Assembly: GCA_963711675.1 (NCBI GenBank)
Contig: CAVQFB010000008.1
Location: 186,001 to 250,000 of the forward strand
Direction of reading: 5' to 3'
Source of the DNA: CAVQFB01 sp963711675
Lineage (GTDB): Bacteria > Acidobacteriota > Terriglobia > Terriglobales > Acidobacteriaceae
DNA: 64,000 bases
The notes beneath the pieces are model-generated. The model worked only from the letters and a program-made list of their open reading frames with translations. It ran no database searches and had not been told where the DNA came from. Numbering within the stretch: the first letter of the stretch is position 1; every line of letters begins with the position of its first letter. The translations under genes were made by a program, and so were the position numbers. Of the stretch, positions 17,104 through 25,691 are shown in pieces.

Positions 17104-18267
17104 ATGGCTACGCAAACCCATCCCGCAGTGTCGCCTAAGGCCGTGCCGCCGCAGTTCCCTTTTCTTGACCTGCAAGCGCAGTTCAGGGAAATCCGTGAGG
17201 AAATCATGAACGCCATAGCAAAAACGATGGAGAGCCAGCGCTTCATTCTGGGCCCTGAAGTAGAGCAACTGGAGAAGGAAATTGCTGCCTATGTCGGCTG
17301 CCGCTTTGCCATTGCATGTGCATCCGGCTCTGACGCCCTGACGCTCGCGCTCATGGCAATCGGCGTCGGCTACGGGGACGAAGTTATTACGACGCCCTTC
17401 ACGTTTGTCGCAACTGCCGGTTCGATCGCCCGTCTCGGTGCCAAGCCAGTATTTGTCGACATTGATCCCGCCACCTACAACATCGATCCAGAAAAGATTG
17501 AACGTGCCATCACTGCCAGTACGCGCGCCATACTCCCTGTCCATCTGTATGGCTTACCCGCCGACATGACATCCATTCTTGCAATTGCCGGCCGCCATCA
17601 TCTGCCCGTGGTCGAGGACGCGGCCCAGGCGCTCGGCGCTAGTGCCAACGGGGTCAAGACCGGTAACCTCGGCACGATCGGCTGCTTCAGCTTCTTCCCG
17701 TCAAAGAATCTGGGTTGTGCCGGAGACGGTGGCATGCTCACGACCAACAGCATCGACTTCGCGGAACGGTTACGCAGTCTGCGCGTCCATGGCAGCCGGC
17801 AGAAGTATCACTGCGAAATCCTGGGCATGAACAGCCGCCTGGACGCGCTGCAGGCAGCGATTTTGCGCGTCAAGTTGAACTACTTCGAAAAATGGACGGA
17901 AGGCAGGCGCGAGCACGCGGAACAATACCGCATCCTCTTTGGTGCTGCCGGGCTGGCCAAGCAGGTGTTGCCTCCGATTCAGCCCTCAGGAATGCGGCAC
18001 GTCTACAACCAGTTTGTCATTCGCGCCCCGCAGCGCGACCAACTTCGCGCGCACCTCAAGAATGCGGGTATTCCTACCGAAATCTATTATCCCGAGCCGA
18101 TTCATCTGCAGCCTGCCTTCGCTTATCTTGGACATACTGCGGGGAGTTTCCCGGAGTCTGAGGCCGCCAGCCGCGAGGCCCTGGCTTTACCGATTTATCC
18201 CGAACTTACCGAAGAACAACAGGATGTGGTCGTGTCCTCGATCGCAGATTTCTATCATGTGAAGTAA
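17104..18267 (+). CDS. DegT/DnrJ/EryC1/StrS sugar aminotransferase (WbpE-like)
   Basis: A 387-residue PLP-dependent aminotransferase of the usual length. PFLDLQAQFREI opens the domain, ACASGSDALTLAL binds cofactor phosphate, VVEDAAQALGA holds the Asp contacting the PLP pyridine nitrogen, and FFPSKNLGCAGDGG has the Schiff-base Lys201; GMNSRLDALQAA is the family C-terminal motif. It should transfer an amino group to a keto-sugar nucleotide. With the following oxidoreductase and acyltransferase it matches the WbpB-WbpE-WbpD route that makes UDP-2,3-diacetamido-2,3-dideoxy-uronic acid; the needed UDP-GlcNAc 6-dehydrogenase (WbpA) is not in this window. AAAGGAAAA before the ATG is the ribosome site. 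Confidence 0.93.
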   Translation: MATQTHPAVSPKAVPPQFPFLDLQAQFREIREEIMNAIAKTMESQRFILGPEVEQLEKEIAAYVGCRFAIACASGSDALTLALMAIGVGYGDEVITTPFTFVATAGSIARLGAKPVFVDIDPATYNIDPEKIERAITASTRAILPVHLYGLPADMTSILAIAGRHHLPVVEDAAQALGASANGVKTGNLGTIGCFSFFPSKNLGCAGDGGMLTTNSIDFAERLRSLRVHGSRQKYHCEILGMNSRLDALQAAILRVKLNYFEKWTEGRREHAEQYRILFGAAGLAKQVLPPIQPSGMRHVYNQFVIRAPQRDQLRAHLKNAGIPTEIYYPEPIHLQPAFAYLGHTAGSFPESEAASREALALPIYPELTEEQQDVVVSSIADFYHVK

Positions 18268-18301
18268 CCCCGTTTTCCAAAATAATAAAGAGGAGGTCAT
18301 T

Positions 18302-19486
18302 ATGACGCCCGGAGTGGCGAATATTGCAGTCGTTGGCTGTGGCTATTGGGGGAAGAACATCGTCCGTAACTTCTTTGAAATGGGTTTGCTTCGCCGCGTT
18401 TGCGATGCTTGCGAAGAGACCGTGAAGTCGGTTGAGGCGCGATACCAGGTGCCGGCCAGCACTGTGCTGGAAGACGTACTCACCGATCCTGCCGTGGAGG
18501 GTGTCGCAGTCGCCGTCCCCGCCGCTGCGCACTACGATGTCGTCACCCGCTGTCTGCTTGCCGGCAAGCACGTGTTCGTGGAGAAGCCACTGGCTCTCCA
18601 CATCGAAGATGGCCGCCGGCTGGTGGCGCTGGCTCACCACCACCATCGGCTGCTCATGGTTGGCCACATCCTGCAGTATCATCCGGCCGTCCTTCGCCTG
18701 AAGGAGCTTATCGATCAGGGGGAACTCGGCCAGATCAAGTACATCTACTCCTCGCGCCTCAATCTTGGGAAACTCCGGACCGAAGAGGACATTCTGTGGA
18801 GCTTTGCTCCTCATGACATCTCGGCGATTTTGTTTCTATTGGGCGAAATGCCGGTGCGCGTGGGCAGCCAGGGAGGCACCTACCTCGATTCCCACGTCGT
18901 CGACACTACCGTCACCACTTGTGAATTTAACAGTGGAGTCAATGCCCACATTTTTGTCAGTTGGCTGCATCCTTTCAAGGAGCAGAAGTTGACCGTGGTG
19001 GGTGGCAAGAAGATGGCCGTCTTCGACGATATGGAGCCCAAAGCAAAGCTGGTTCTCTACGAACACCGCATTGACTGGCTGGATCGCGTGCCGGTAGCGC
19101 ATAAAGATGGCGGCCACGTCATTGAACTGCCTGCCGAAGAGCCTCTGCGCAAGGAATGCGAACACTTCGTCGAATGCATGCGCACCGGTCAAACTCCACG
19201 CACCGACGGTCAGAACGGAATTCAAGTCCTGCAGGTGCTAGAGGCTTGCGAGCGTTCGCTTGTCGCAGAAGGGAAGACCCGTCGATCTGCTGCTCAAGGA
19301 GCCAACCTACTTTGCTCATCCCACCGCATGCATCGATGCCGGCTGCGAGATCGGAGCCGGCAGCAAGATCTGGCACTTCAGCCACATCATGAGCGGATCG
19401 AAGATCGGCGAACGTTGCAATCTCGGGCAAAACGTGGTGGTCAGCCCGGAATGCAAGATCGGCTCCAATGTGAAGATACAAAATAA
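18302..19486 (+). CDS. Gfo/Idh/MocA oxidoreductase (WbpB/WlbA-like), 3' end frameshifted
   Basis: An NAD(P)-dependent sugar oxidoreductase. The Rossmann motif VVGCGYWGKNIVRNF is at the start, VFVEKPLAL holds the conserved EKP, and the C-terminal domain runs to VLEACERSLVAEGK at about residue 323. After that the open frame to 19486 becomes Arg/His-rich and unlike the family. Removing one G from the GGG at 19270-19272 restores the usual ending EGRPVDL and continues directly into the acyltransferase frame. The gene is therefore best read as the first domain of a two-domain protein reaching 19916, or as a gene really ending near 19275. AGGAGG precedes the ATG. It should oxidise the 3-position of a UDP-N-acetyl-hexuronate, between the dehydrogenase and the aminotransferase steps. 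Confidence 0.85.
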   Translation: MTPGVANIAVVGCGYWGKNIVRNFFEMGLLRRVCDACEETVKSVEARYQVPASTVLEDVLTDPAVEGVAVAVPAAAHYDVVTRCLLAGKHVFVEKPLALHIEDGRRLVALAHHHHRLLMVGHILQYHPAVLRLKELIDQGELGQIKYIYSSRLNLGKLRTEEDILWSFAPHDISAILFLLGEMPVRVGSQGGTYLDSHVVDTTVTTCEFNSGVNAHIFVSWLHPFKEQKLTVVGGKKMAVFDDMEPKAKLVLYEHRIDWLDRVPVAHKDGGHVIELPAEEPLRKECEHFVECMRTGQTPRTDGQNGIQVLQVLEACERSLVAEGKTRRSAAQGANLLCSSHRMHRCRLRDRSRQQDLALQPHHERIEDRRTLQSRAKRGGQPGMQDRLQCEDTK

Positions 19487-19916
19487 TGTTTCCATCTACA
19501 CCGGCGTTGAACTCGAGGACAACGTCTTTTGTGGACCGTCCATGGTCTTTACGAACGTGGTGAACCCGCGCAGCCACATCATTCGGCGCCACGAATACAA
19601 ACGCACTCTCGTGAAAGAGGGCGCGTCCATCGGCGCCAACGCCACCATCGTGTGCGGCGTCACGCTCGGGCGCTACAGCTTCATCGGCGCCGGAGCAGTC
19701 GTGACCCACGACGTGCCTGACTACGCGCTCATGACTGGTGTGCCGGCTCGACAAACGGGATGGATGTGCTACTGCGGCATCAGGCTCCCCGAGAGAGGCG
19801 CTCAGCGCAAGTGCCCGGCCTGTGACCGGGAGTACTTCATCAACCAGGGTGTTGCCGTCGAAGCGACCGAGAAACCGAATGTCGACGTGCGAACGCCTGA
19901 GATGATCCCGGTCTGA
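19260..19916 (+). CDS. Left-handed beta-helix N-acyltransferase (WbpD/WlbB-like)
   Basis: A hexapeptide-repeat acetyltransferase of about 200 residues. YFAHPTACIDAGCEIGAG starts the coil set, with IWHFSHIMSGSKIGERC and VKIQNNVSIYTGVELED as further turns; the catalytic-type His lies in IWHFSH. FTNVVNPRSHIIRR is the loop typical of the WlbB group, and a CYCG...CPAC pair in the last 50 residues looks like a small zinc ribbon. It should acetylate the 3-amino group made by the aminotransferase. There is no good independent start: only a TTG at 19260 with no ribosome site; the first ATG in frame lies within the repeats. This supports the view that it is the C-terminal domain of the preceding oxidoreductase, separated by a one-base insertion. 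Confidence 0.85.
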   Translation: MSQKGRPVDLLLKEPTYFAHPTACIDAGCEIGAGSKIWHFSHIMSGSKIGERCNLGQNVVVSPECKIGSNVKIQNNVSIYTGVELEDNVFCGPSMVFTNVVNPRSHIIRRHEYKRTLVKEGASIGANATIVCGVTLGRYSFIGAGAVVTHDVPDYALMTGVPARQTGWMCYCGIRLPERGAQRKCPACDREYFINQGVAVEATEKPNVDVRTPEMIPV

Positions 19917-20032
19917 TCGAGCCAGCAAAACCGAAGCCTTCCCCCAACCATTCATCGTTTTGATTCTGTAATCCTTCTGTTCCCACATCATCGATCAGTT
20001 ACAGGCGCTCGCATAGTCGCCAGGAGGGCGCT

Positions 20033-21289
20033 GTGAAATTCCTTATTCTTACGCAATATTTTGCTCCCGAGCCGGGAGCCGCCCAGGTTCGCCTTGCTGC
20101 CATAGTCCGGCAACTCGTACGTGCGGGACAAGAAGTAGAGATTGTCACGGCGATGCCGAACTACCCCCGGGGCCAGATTTTCGAAGGCTATCGCCGAACG
20201 CTGTACCGGCTTGACCATTGGGACGGCATTCCCGTCCATCGCGTTTGGGTCTATGCGTCGCAAGGTGCCGGATTCAAGCGGATGCTCAACTATGCTTCCT
20301 TCACGCTCACCTGCTTGTTTGGGCTCCTGGCAGCGCAGAAGCCTGACTACATCTTTGTCGAGTCGCCGCCGCTCTTCCTGAGCGTGCCCGGTTTTTTGGC
20401 AGCTCACCACTGGAAGACACCGTGGATTTTCAACGTTGCCGACCTTTGGCCCGACTCCATCGCCGAAATGCATCTGCTCAGCATCGGCTGGCTGATGCGT
20501 GCGGCTTTCGCGCTCGAGCGGTGGACTTATAAACACGCCACCTTCGTGAACGCCGTCACTTGGGGAATTCACGAACAGTTGCGGTTGGAAAAGCATGTGC
20601 CCGTAGAAAAGCTCACTTTCCTTCCGAACGGAGTGGACACGGATCTATTCGCGCCCATGACGCCGGATACCTCGCTGCTGCGACGCCTTGGGCTGGAAGG
20701 GAAGCGGGTTGTGATTTTTCCAGGCACACACGGTTATGCTCACGGCGTAGAGTCGATCCTTCGCGCGGCGGAGAAACTTCGTGACGACACGCATATCCAT
20801 TTTCTGCTTCTGGGCGCGGGCTCAGCCAAGAGCTCGCTGGTAGATCAGGCCAAGGAACTCGGCCTTCAGAACATCACCTTCCTCGATCCCGTCTCCCCCG
20901 AGGAAGTTCCACGCTACATCGCGATCTCCTGCTGTGGCCTGGTAACCATGCGCGATATGCCGCTCCTCAAAGACGCGCGGCCGGTCAAGGCGCTCGCCAT
21001 TATGGGATGCGCCAAGCCCGTCGTGCTAGCAGTCGGAAGAGGTTCTGGATCGTTCCTGAAAGATGCACAGGGCGGTCTCGTCGTTCCCATCGATGATCCC
21101 GACATTATCGCGATCGCGATCCGATACTTTGCCGACCATCCCGCCGAAGCTGCTCAATATGGCCGCCGTGGCCGGGCTTACGTCTGTCGCAATCTGCAAT
21201 GGTCCACCCTGGTCAACGACTGGTTACAGCAGTTGCCGGGAGCCAAGCCGCCTCAGGTGTCACAGCCTGACGAGGCTAAGGTCGCTTGA
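20033..21289 (+). CDS. GT4 glycosyltransferase, WbuB-like
   Basis: A 418-residue glycosyltransferase of the GT-B fold. LILTQYFAPEPGAAQVRLA at the N-terminus and AMPNYPRGQIFEGYR are typical of WbuB/WcaI-like enzymes that add deoxy-amino sugars to the lipid-linked intermediate. FNVADLWPDSIAEM follows in the N-domain; the C-domain has KLTFLPNGVDTDLF and VVIFPGTHGYAHGVES. A hydrophobic stretch near residue 100 may anchor it to the membrane. The start is a GTG with AGGAGGG five bases upstream, a strong site. It would act on the cytoplasmic face, adding a sugar from a nucleotide donor during repeat-unit assembly. Confidence 0.9.
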   Translation: MKFLILTQYFAPEPGAAQVRLAAIVRQLVRAGQEVEIVTAMPNYPRGQIFEGYRRTLYRLDHWDGIPVHRVWVYASQGAGFKRMLNYASFTLTCLFGLLAAQKPDYIFVESPPLFLSVPGFLAAHHWKTPWIFNVADLWPDSIAEMHLLSIGWLMRAAFALERWTYKHATFVNAVTWGIHEQLRLEKHVPVEKLTFLPNGVDTDLFAPMTPDTSLLRRLGLEGKRVVIFPGTHGYAHGVESILRAAEKLRDDTHIHFLLLGAGSAKSSLVDQAKELGLQNITFLDPVSPEEVPRYIAISCCGLVTMRDMPLLKDARPVKALAIMGCAKPVVLAVGRGSGSFLKDAQGGLVVPIDDPDIIAIAIRYFADHPAEAAQYGRRGRAYVCRNLQWSTLVNDWLQQLPGAKPPQVSQPDEAKVA

Positions 21290-21449
21290 TTGGCCAGTCT
21301 TCACGTTGGCAGTATGTCAGTTTGGGTGATCGTTCTATCAGTTGTCATCCCGAAGCCGCGCGTTTTCTCCGGCGGGGCGAGGGATCTAGCGTGGGTCCGG
21401 CAAACTGACCCACTGAGCGCGTGTTCAACCGTTCGACTTTTCCGCTGCA

Positions 21450-23072
21450 ATGGCAACCAGTGAAATCATCGAAGCTCGCGAGACGCACCTTCCTCGCGTG
21501 AGCCTTTCCGATTCGCGCGTGGTGCACTCCGAATCGGTCTCGAGTGCCCCGGTTCGCGCCGGCTTCGCCATCAACGTGTTGAAGCTGGTCTCCGGATCAG
21601 CGTCTGCTCAGCTCCTCACCATCGCCACCGCGCCCTTCATTGCCAGGCTGTTCGCTCCGGACGCCTTCGGCATGGCCGCGGTCTTCATCTCGATTACTGG
21701 TGTGATCAGTGCCGTCGTCGGCATGCGCTACGAACTTTCCATCGTGCTGCCGGAGAAAGACGACGAAGCTGCGAATGCCGCCGCAGTCAGCGTCTGTTTC
21801 ATGCTGCTCACGACCGCATTAACAGCACTTGTGCTCTATTACTTTGCGGACTCCCTACTTCGTTGGTTGCGGGCGCCGGAATTGCGCCCCTATCTGTGGC
21901 TTGCGCCTGTAACCGTTCTCTTGAACGGAGTGTTTGCGGCGCTCAGCTACTGGAGCACACGAAAAAAAAGCTTCGGACGGCTCACGCTGGCCCAGCTCGC
22001 AAGCGCAGTCTTCTTCGTAGTGGCTCAGATCGGTGCAGGTCTCGCCGGATATTCCTCCGGAGGGACAATCATCGTGGCCACTGTGCTTTCGATCCTGATT
22101 TCCTGTCTGGTGCTGGGAATTCCCACCTGCATCGGGAGCTGGCGCTTGTTCATTCGCAGTGTGCACTTCGATCGGATGTGGGCAGCCTTGCGGCGCTACA
22201 GCACGTTCCCTAAGTACAGCACGGCTTCGGCAGTTCTGAATAATGTCGGCTGGCAAATGCCAACCTTCATCCTGTCCGGGTTCTTCTCCGCAGCGGTGGT
22301 AGGTCACTACGCGATTGGCAACAAGCTTCTGCGCGTCCCGGTAAATCTGGTGGGAGCGAACATCGCCACCGTCTTCTTTCAGCATGCCAGCGAATCCAAT
22401 CACCGGGGCACGCTGCGAGACTCTGTCGACACCATGTTTCGCCACTTGACTGCACTCTGCGTGTTTCCGTCGCTATTGCTGGGGTTCATCGGCAAGGATC
22501 TGTTTGTGGTCGCGTTTGGAAACCGCTGGGCGGAAGCCGGTATCTACACGCAGATTCTTAGCGTCTACGTCCTGTTCTGGTTTATGGCTGTGCCGCTGGG
22601 CATCGCCCTGAACGTCATGGAAAAACAGGCGCTCGAGCTGCGTCTGATCTCCGTGGTCGTGCTTGCTCGTCTGGCGGCGCTGGTCGTGGGCGGATGGTAT
22701 TTCGGAAGTGCCCGCTGGACGCTTGCCCTGTTTTCCATTGCCGGCGTGATCGTGTACGGCCACTACTGTATGGTGGTGCTGAAATACTGTGCCGTTTCCC
22801 TGCCGAGAGTCGGCCGAATCTTGGGGCATAGCGTCGTCACATTTCTGCCCGCCGGGTTGATTGTAGGTGCGCTTAAGTATGCCGGTGTTCGTCCGCTGCT
22901 GGTTCTGACGGCGTCGGCCTCGCTGCTTGTTCTGTATTACGCCAACCTGCTGCGCACCGAACCAGCACTGCGCGAAATTCTGACCGGAATCATACAGAAG
23001 CTCAGGAACAACGGCACCCGTAGTGAATGCCATATGGCGCCGCTACATCGTTCAGGAGACTCAGGTGTCTAG
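21450..23072 (+). CDS. Wzx-type polysaccharide flippase (MATE/MOP superfamily)
   Basis: A 540-residue integral membrane protein with about 12-14 hydrophobic segments after a polar N-terminal tail of about 40 residues. LFAPDAFGMAAVFISI in the first repeat is characteristic of polysaccharide biosynthesis flippases (PF01943/PF13440). It should move the undecaprenyl-linked repeat unit to the periplasmic side. Its end overlaps the start of the ligase/polymerase gene by 8 bases, so the two are translationally coupled. The start is an ATG without a clear ribosome site; the 160 bp before it contain no other gene. Confidence 0.9.
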   Translation: MATSEIIEARETHLPRVSLSDSRVVHSESVSSAPVRAGFAINVLKLVSGSASAQLLTIATAPFIARLFAPDAFGMAAVFISITGVISAVVGMRYELSIVLPEKDDEAANAAAVSVCFMLLTTALTALVLYYFADSLLRWLRAPELRPYLWLAPVTVLLNGVFAALSYWSTRKKSFGRLTLAQLASAVFFVVAQIGAGLAGYSSGGTIIVATVLSILISCLVLGIPTCIGSWRLFIRSVHFDRMWAALRRYSTFPKYSTASAVLNNVGWQMPTFILSGFFSAAVVGHYAIGNKLLRVPVNLVGANIATVFFQHASESNHRGTLRDSVDTMFRHLTALCVFPSLLLGFIGKDLFVVAFGNRWAEAGIYTQILSVYVLFWFMAVPLGIALNVMEKQALELRLISVVVLARLAALVVGGWYFGSARWTLALFSIAGVIVYGHYCMVVLKYCAVSLPRVGRILGHSVVTFLPAGLIVGALKYAGVRPLLVLTASASLLVLYYANLLRTEPALREILTGIIQKLRNNGTRSECHMAPLHRSGDSGV

Positions 23073-24387
23073 TAGAACGTTCACTCTCGCGGGCGAAAAT
23101 GGATTTCAGGGAGCGGATGCGCGCCGCACTTTGGTCTTTGCATGCATTGCAGGCGTGCTGGCTGGCACCTTGGCCGCGGGCGGCGAATGGGTCTACGCGC
23201 TGGGAGTTGTGGTGGCCGCCGCGATTGTCCGCTGGCCGGTCGAGGCGACTCTCGGTGCTTTCGCTTTTCTTCTTCCCTTCGACTCCGTTTCCGCCGTCGG
23301 TTCCGAAGCCACCGGCGCGACCGTCACCCGTTACCTGGCAGCACTGGCTGCAGGATTGTTGTTGGTGGTTGGTCTGGTGACGAGACGCCTGAAGGCTCCG
23401 CCGCACGCCGCTTTGTGGTGGGCCATGTTCGTAATCTGGGGAGCTGCGGCCCTGGCATGGGCCCTCGACCCGCAGATGGCATGGGAGCGCATGCCCACCG
23501 CCATCTCGCTGCTCTTGCTATACGTGATTGCGACTTCGTTCCGTGCGACCACGCGCGAACTGCTCGCAGTTGCCGCGCTCACAGTCCTGGGCGGTTGTGT
23601 CGCCGCACTTTTCGCGTCAGGCGAGTTTTTTGGGGGCACCTCGTTTCAGAACACCGCTCGAAGCTCGCTGATGATCGGGGGGCGTGAGACCGATCCCAAC
23701 CAGTTCGCCACCAGCCTGCTGCTCCCCTTATCGCTGGCGATCGGTGGTCTGGTGCTGAGCCACCGCCGGTCGGTACGGATAGCGTCAATATTCGCCATCG
23801 CGATCATCGGGTTCGGTGTGCTCCTCACTATGTCCCGGGGCGCGTTGGTCGCCGCTCTTGCCGTTGTCCTCGTCTACCTGTGGCGACTGAAAGCAAATCC
23901 TCGCGTGCTGCTGGCGGTGGGCTGCCTTGCCTTGCTGCTTCTCTTCATGCCCCACACATTTTTCGAGAGGCTCTCTCTCGTTGACCGGGGCGCCGGACGC
24001 GTCGACATCTGGATTGCCAGCCTGGCTATAGTGCCTCGCTATGGAATCCTGGGGGCCGGCTGGAACAATTTCGTCGTAGCCTACACCACCGTCGCGGGCG
24101 AGGCTCCCCACTTCTATGGGTATACGCGCGGGTCCCACAACATCTACCTCGGAATGCTGATCGAAACCGGCATCGTCGGGCTAGCGTTCCTGTTTCTCGC
24201 GTTTCGCTCCCAACTTCGCGAAGCACGCCACCGTTTCCTAGTGCCTTACGAAGCAGCCTGCTGGGGCATGCTGGTCAGCGGCTTCACTCTGGATATCGTC
24301 TGGCGCAAGTCGTTTTGGTTTTGCTGGATCTTGCTGGCCATGGCGGTACGCTATCAACGGGAAAAACCCGCGGAGCGGCTCCCATGA
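23065..24387 (+). CDS. O-antigen ligase / Wzy-like polymerase
   Basis: A 440-residue membrane protein of the Wzy_C superfamily from the GTG at 23065. That start has AGGAG six bases upstream and overlaps the Wzx stop, so it is preferred over a start at 23023. About eleven hydrophobic segments are seen. Motifs of this group include GGRETDPNQFATSLLLPLSL in the middle, the arginine of LTMSRGAL, and the large loop VDIWIASLAIVPRYGILGAG followed by TRGSHNIYLGMLIETG with the conserved His. The enzyme joins or polymerises lipid-linked glycans on the periplasmic face. Its TGA overlaps the ATG of the next gene by 4 bases. Confidence 0.9.
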   Translation: MSSRTFTLAGENGFQGADARRTLVFACIAGVLAGTLAAGGEWVYALGVVVAAAIVRWPVEATLGAFAFLLPFDSVSAVGSEATGATVTRYLAALAAGLLLVVGLVTRRLKAPPHAALWWAMFVIWGAAALAWALDPQMAWERMPTAISLLLLYVIATSFRATTRELLAVAALTVLGGCVAALFASGEFFGGTSFQNTARSSLMIGGRETDPNQFATSLLLPLSLAIGGLVLSHRRSVRIASIFAIAIIGFGVLLTMSRGALVAALAVVLVYLWRLKANPRVLLAVGCLALLLLFMPHTFFERLSLVDRGAGRVDIWIASLAIVPRYGILGAGWNNFVVAYTTVAGEAPHFYGYTRGSHNIYLGMLIETGIVGLAFLFLAFRSQLREARHRFLVPYEAACWGMLVSGFTLDIVWRKSFWFCWILLAMAVRYQREKPAERLP

Positions 24388-25646
24388 CCGTCCTCGTGTT
24401 GTCCCACATGTTCCCCAACGAGCGGGATTCTGCCTCGGGGATTTTCGTGCTCGAACAAGTGCGAGCCCTGCGAAAGTCTGGCGCTAGGGTGCTCGTCGTT
24501 TCCCCCACGCCGTGGGCTCCCCGCGCTCTCCGCTTCCTGCACTCTGTGCGCAAGTATCTTCCGATTCCGCCCGAGTCCGCCGTGGATGGTTTCCCGGTCA
24601 AACGGCCTAGGGTGCCGACGCTTCCGAAGAATTGGGGGTTCGCGCTCTCAGGCCTGCTCTTCTATTTAAGTTGCCGCCGGCTGATAGGGCGGATAGTGCG
24701 GGAGATGCAGATCGACGTGATCCATGCCCACACCGTTTTCCCCGACGGCTTCGCAGCAGTTCTTCTGGGACGCGAATTTCATATACCGGTGGTCTGCACC
24801 GCACATGGTTCCGACGTGAACGTCTATCCCGAGGAGAGCCGGGCAGTGCGTAGTGCGACCCGCTGGACACTTCGCAACACTCCTTACCTGATCGCGGTCA
24901 GCGGCCGGCTGCGCTCGCAAATGCTGACTCTGTCCGACCGGCATCAGCCGAAGGTGATTCACAACGGCGCCGATGCCGCCCGGTTCACGCCGGTTGACAG
25001 ATTGAAGGCGCGCCGCGAACTGCAACTAAGCCCGACCGCTCGAAGGATCTGCTTTGTCGGCTACCTGCGTGCGGAGAAAGCAGTCGACGATCTTCTGCAA
25101 GCCGTCGCTCATTTGAATCGAGCGGACGTCGAGCTGTGTATCGTTGGCGGTGGCCCGCTCAAGGGAGCATTGATTCAGCAAGCCGAGCGTCTGGGAATTC
25201 GGCAGGCCTGTGCTTTCGTCGGAGCCAAGGCTCATGACGAAATTCCTCTCTGGCTCTCCGCAGCGGATTGTCTGGTGCTTTGCAGCCTGAGCGAAGGTCT
25301 ACCCACCGTGCTGCCAGAGGCAATGTTATGCCGCGTTCCGGTAGTTGCGACCCCTGTGGGCGGTGTGCCCGAGATTATCCGCCAGGGTGACACCGGCCTG
25401 CTTGTGCCGTGCAAAGACCCCGTTGCGATAGCCTCTGCACTCAATTCGCTTTTCTCCGATGCCAGGTTTGCGGCGGCCATCGCCGAGCGTGCCGAAAGAT
25501 TCGCAAAGAACCACCTCACATGGGAGGTTAACGCGCAGCAGACGTCAAATGTTTACGCGGATGCGATCTCGACGTACAAGTTCGGAACAGCTCGTCCCGC
25601 ACGAGCATCAGCATCACCACATCTCTCGATCAAATCAACCCGATAA
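24384..25646 (+). CDS. GT4 family glycosyltransferase
   Basis: A 420-residue GT-B glycosyltransferase from the ATG at 24384, which forms an ATGA overlap with the upstream stop. VLVLSHMFPNERDSASGIF opens the N-domain, IHAHTVFPDGFAA binds acceptor-side elements, VICTA-type HGSDVNVYPEESRAV follows, and the donor-binding EX7E motif is in SEGLPTVLPEAMLCRVPVVA. It transfers a sugar with retention of configuration, as known for GT4. The donor cannot be told from sequence. Coupling to the ligase gene places it in the main transcript. Confidence 0.9.
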   Translation: MTVLVLSHMFPNERDSASGIFVLEQVRALRKSGARVLVVSPTPWAPRALRFLHSVRKYLPIPPESAVDGFPVKRPRVPTLPKNWGFALSGLLFYLSCRRLIGRIVREMQIDVIHAHTVFPDGFAAVLLGREFHIPVVCTAHGSDVNVYPEESRAVRSATRWTLRNTPYLIAVSGRLRSQMLTLSDRHQPKVIHNGADAARFTPVDRLKARRELQLSPTARRICFVGYLRAEKAVDDLLQAVAHLNRADVELCIVGGGPLKGALIQQAERLGIRQACAFVGAKAHDEIPLWLSAADCLVLCSLSEGLPTVLPEAMLCRVPVVATPVGGVPEIIRQGDTGLLVPCKDPVAIASALNSLFSDARFAAAIAERAERFAKNHLTWEVNAQQTSNVYADAISTYKFGTARPARASASPHLSIKSTR

Positions 25647-25691
25647 ATTCTCCGAACTACTGTGCATGACAATTCAGTCCTGAGTTACGAT

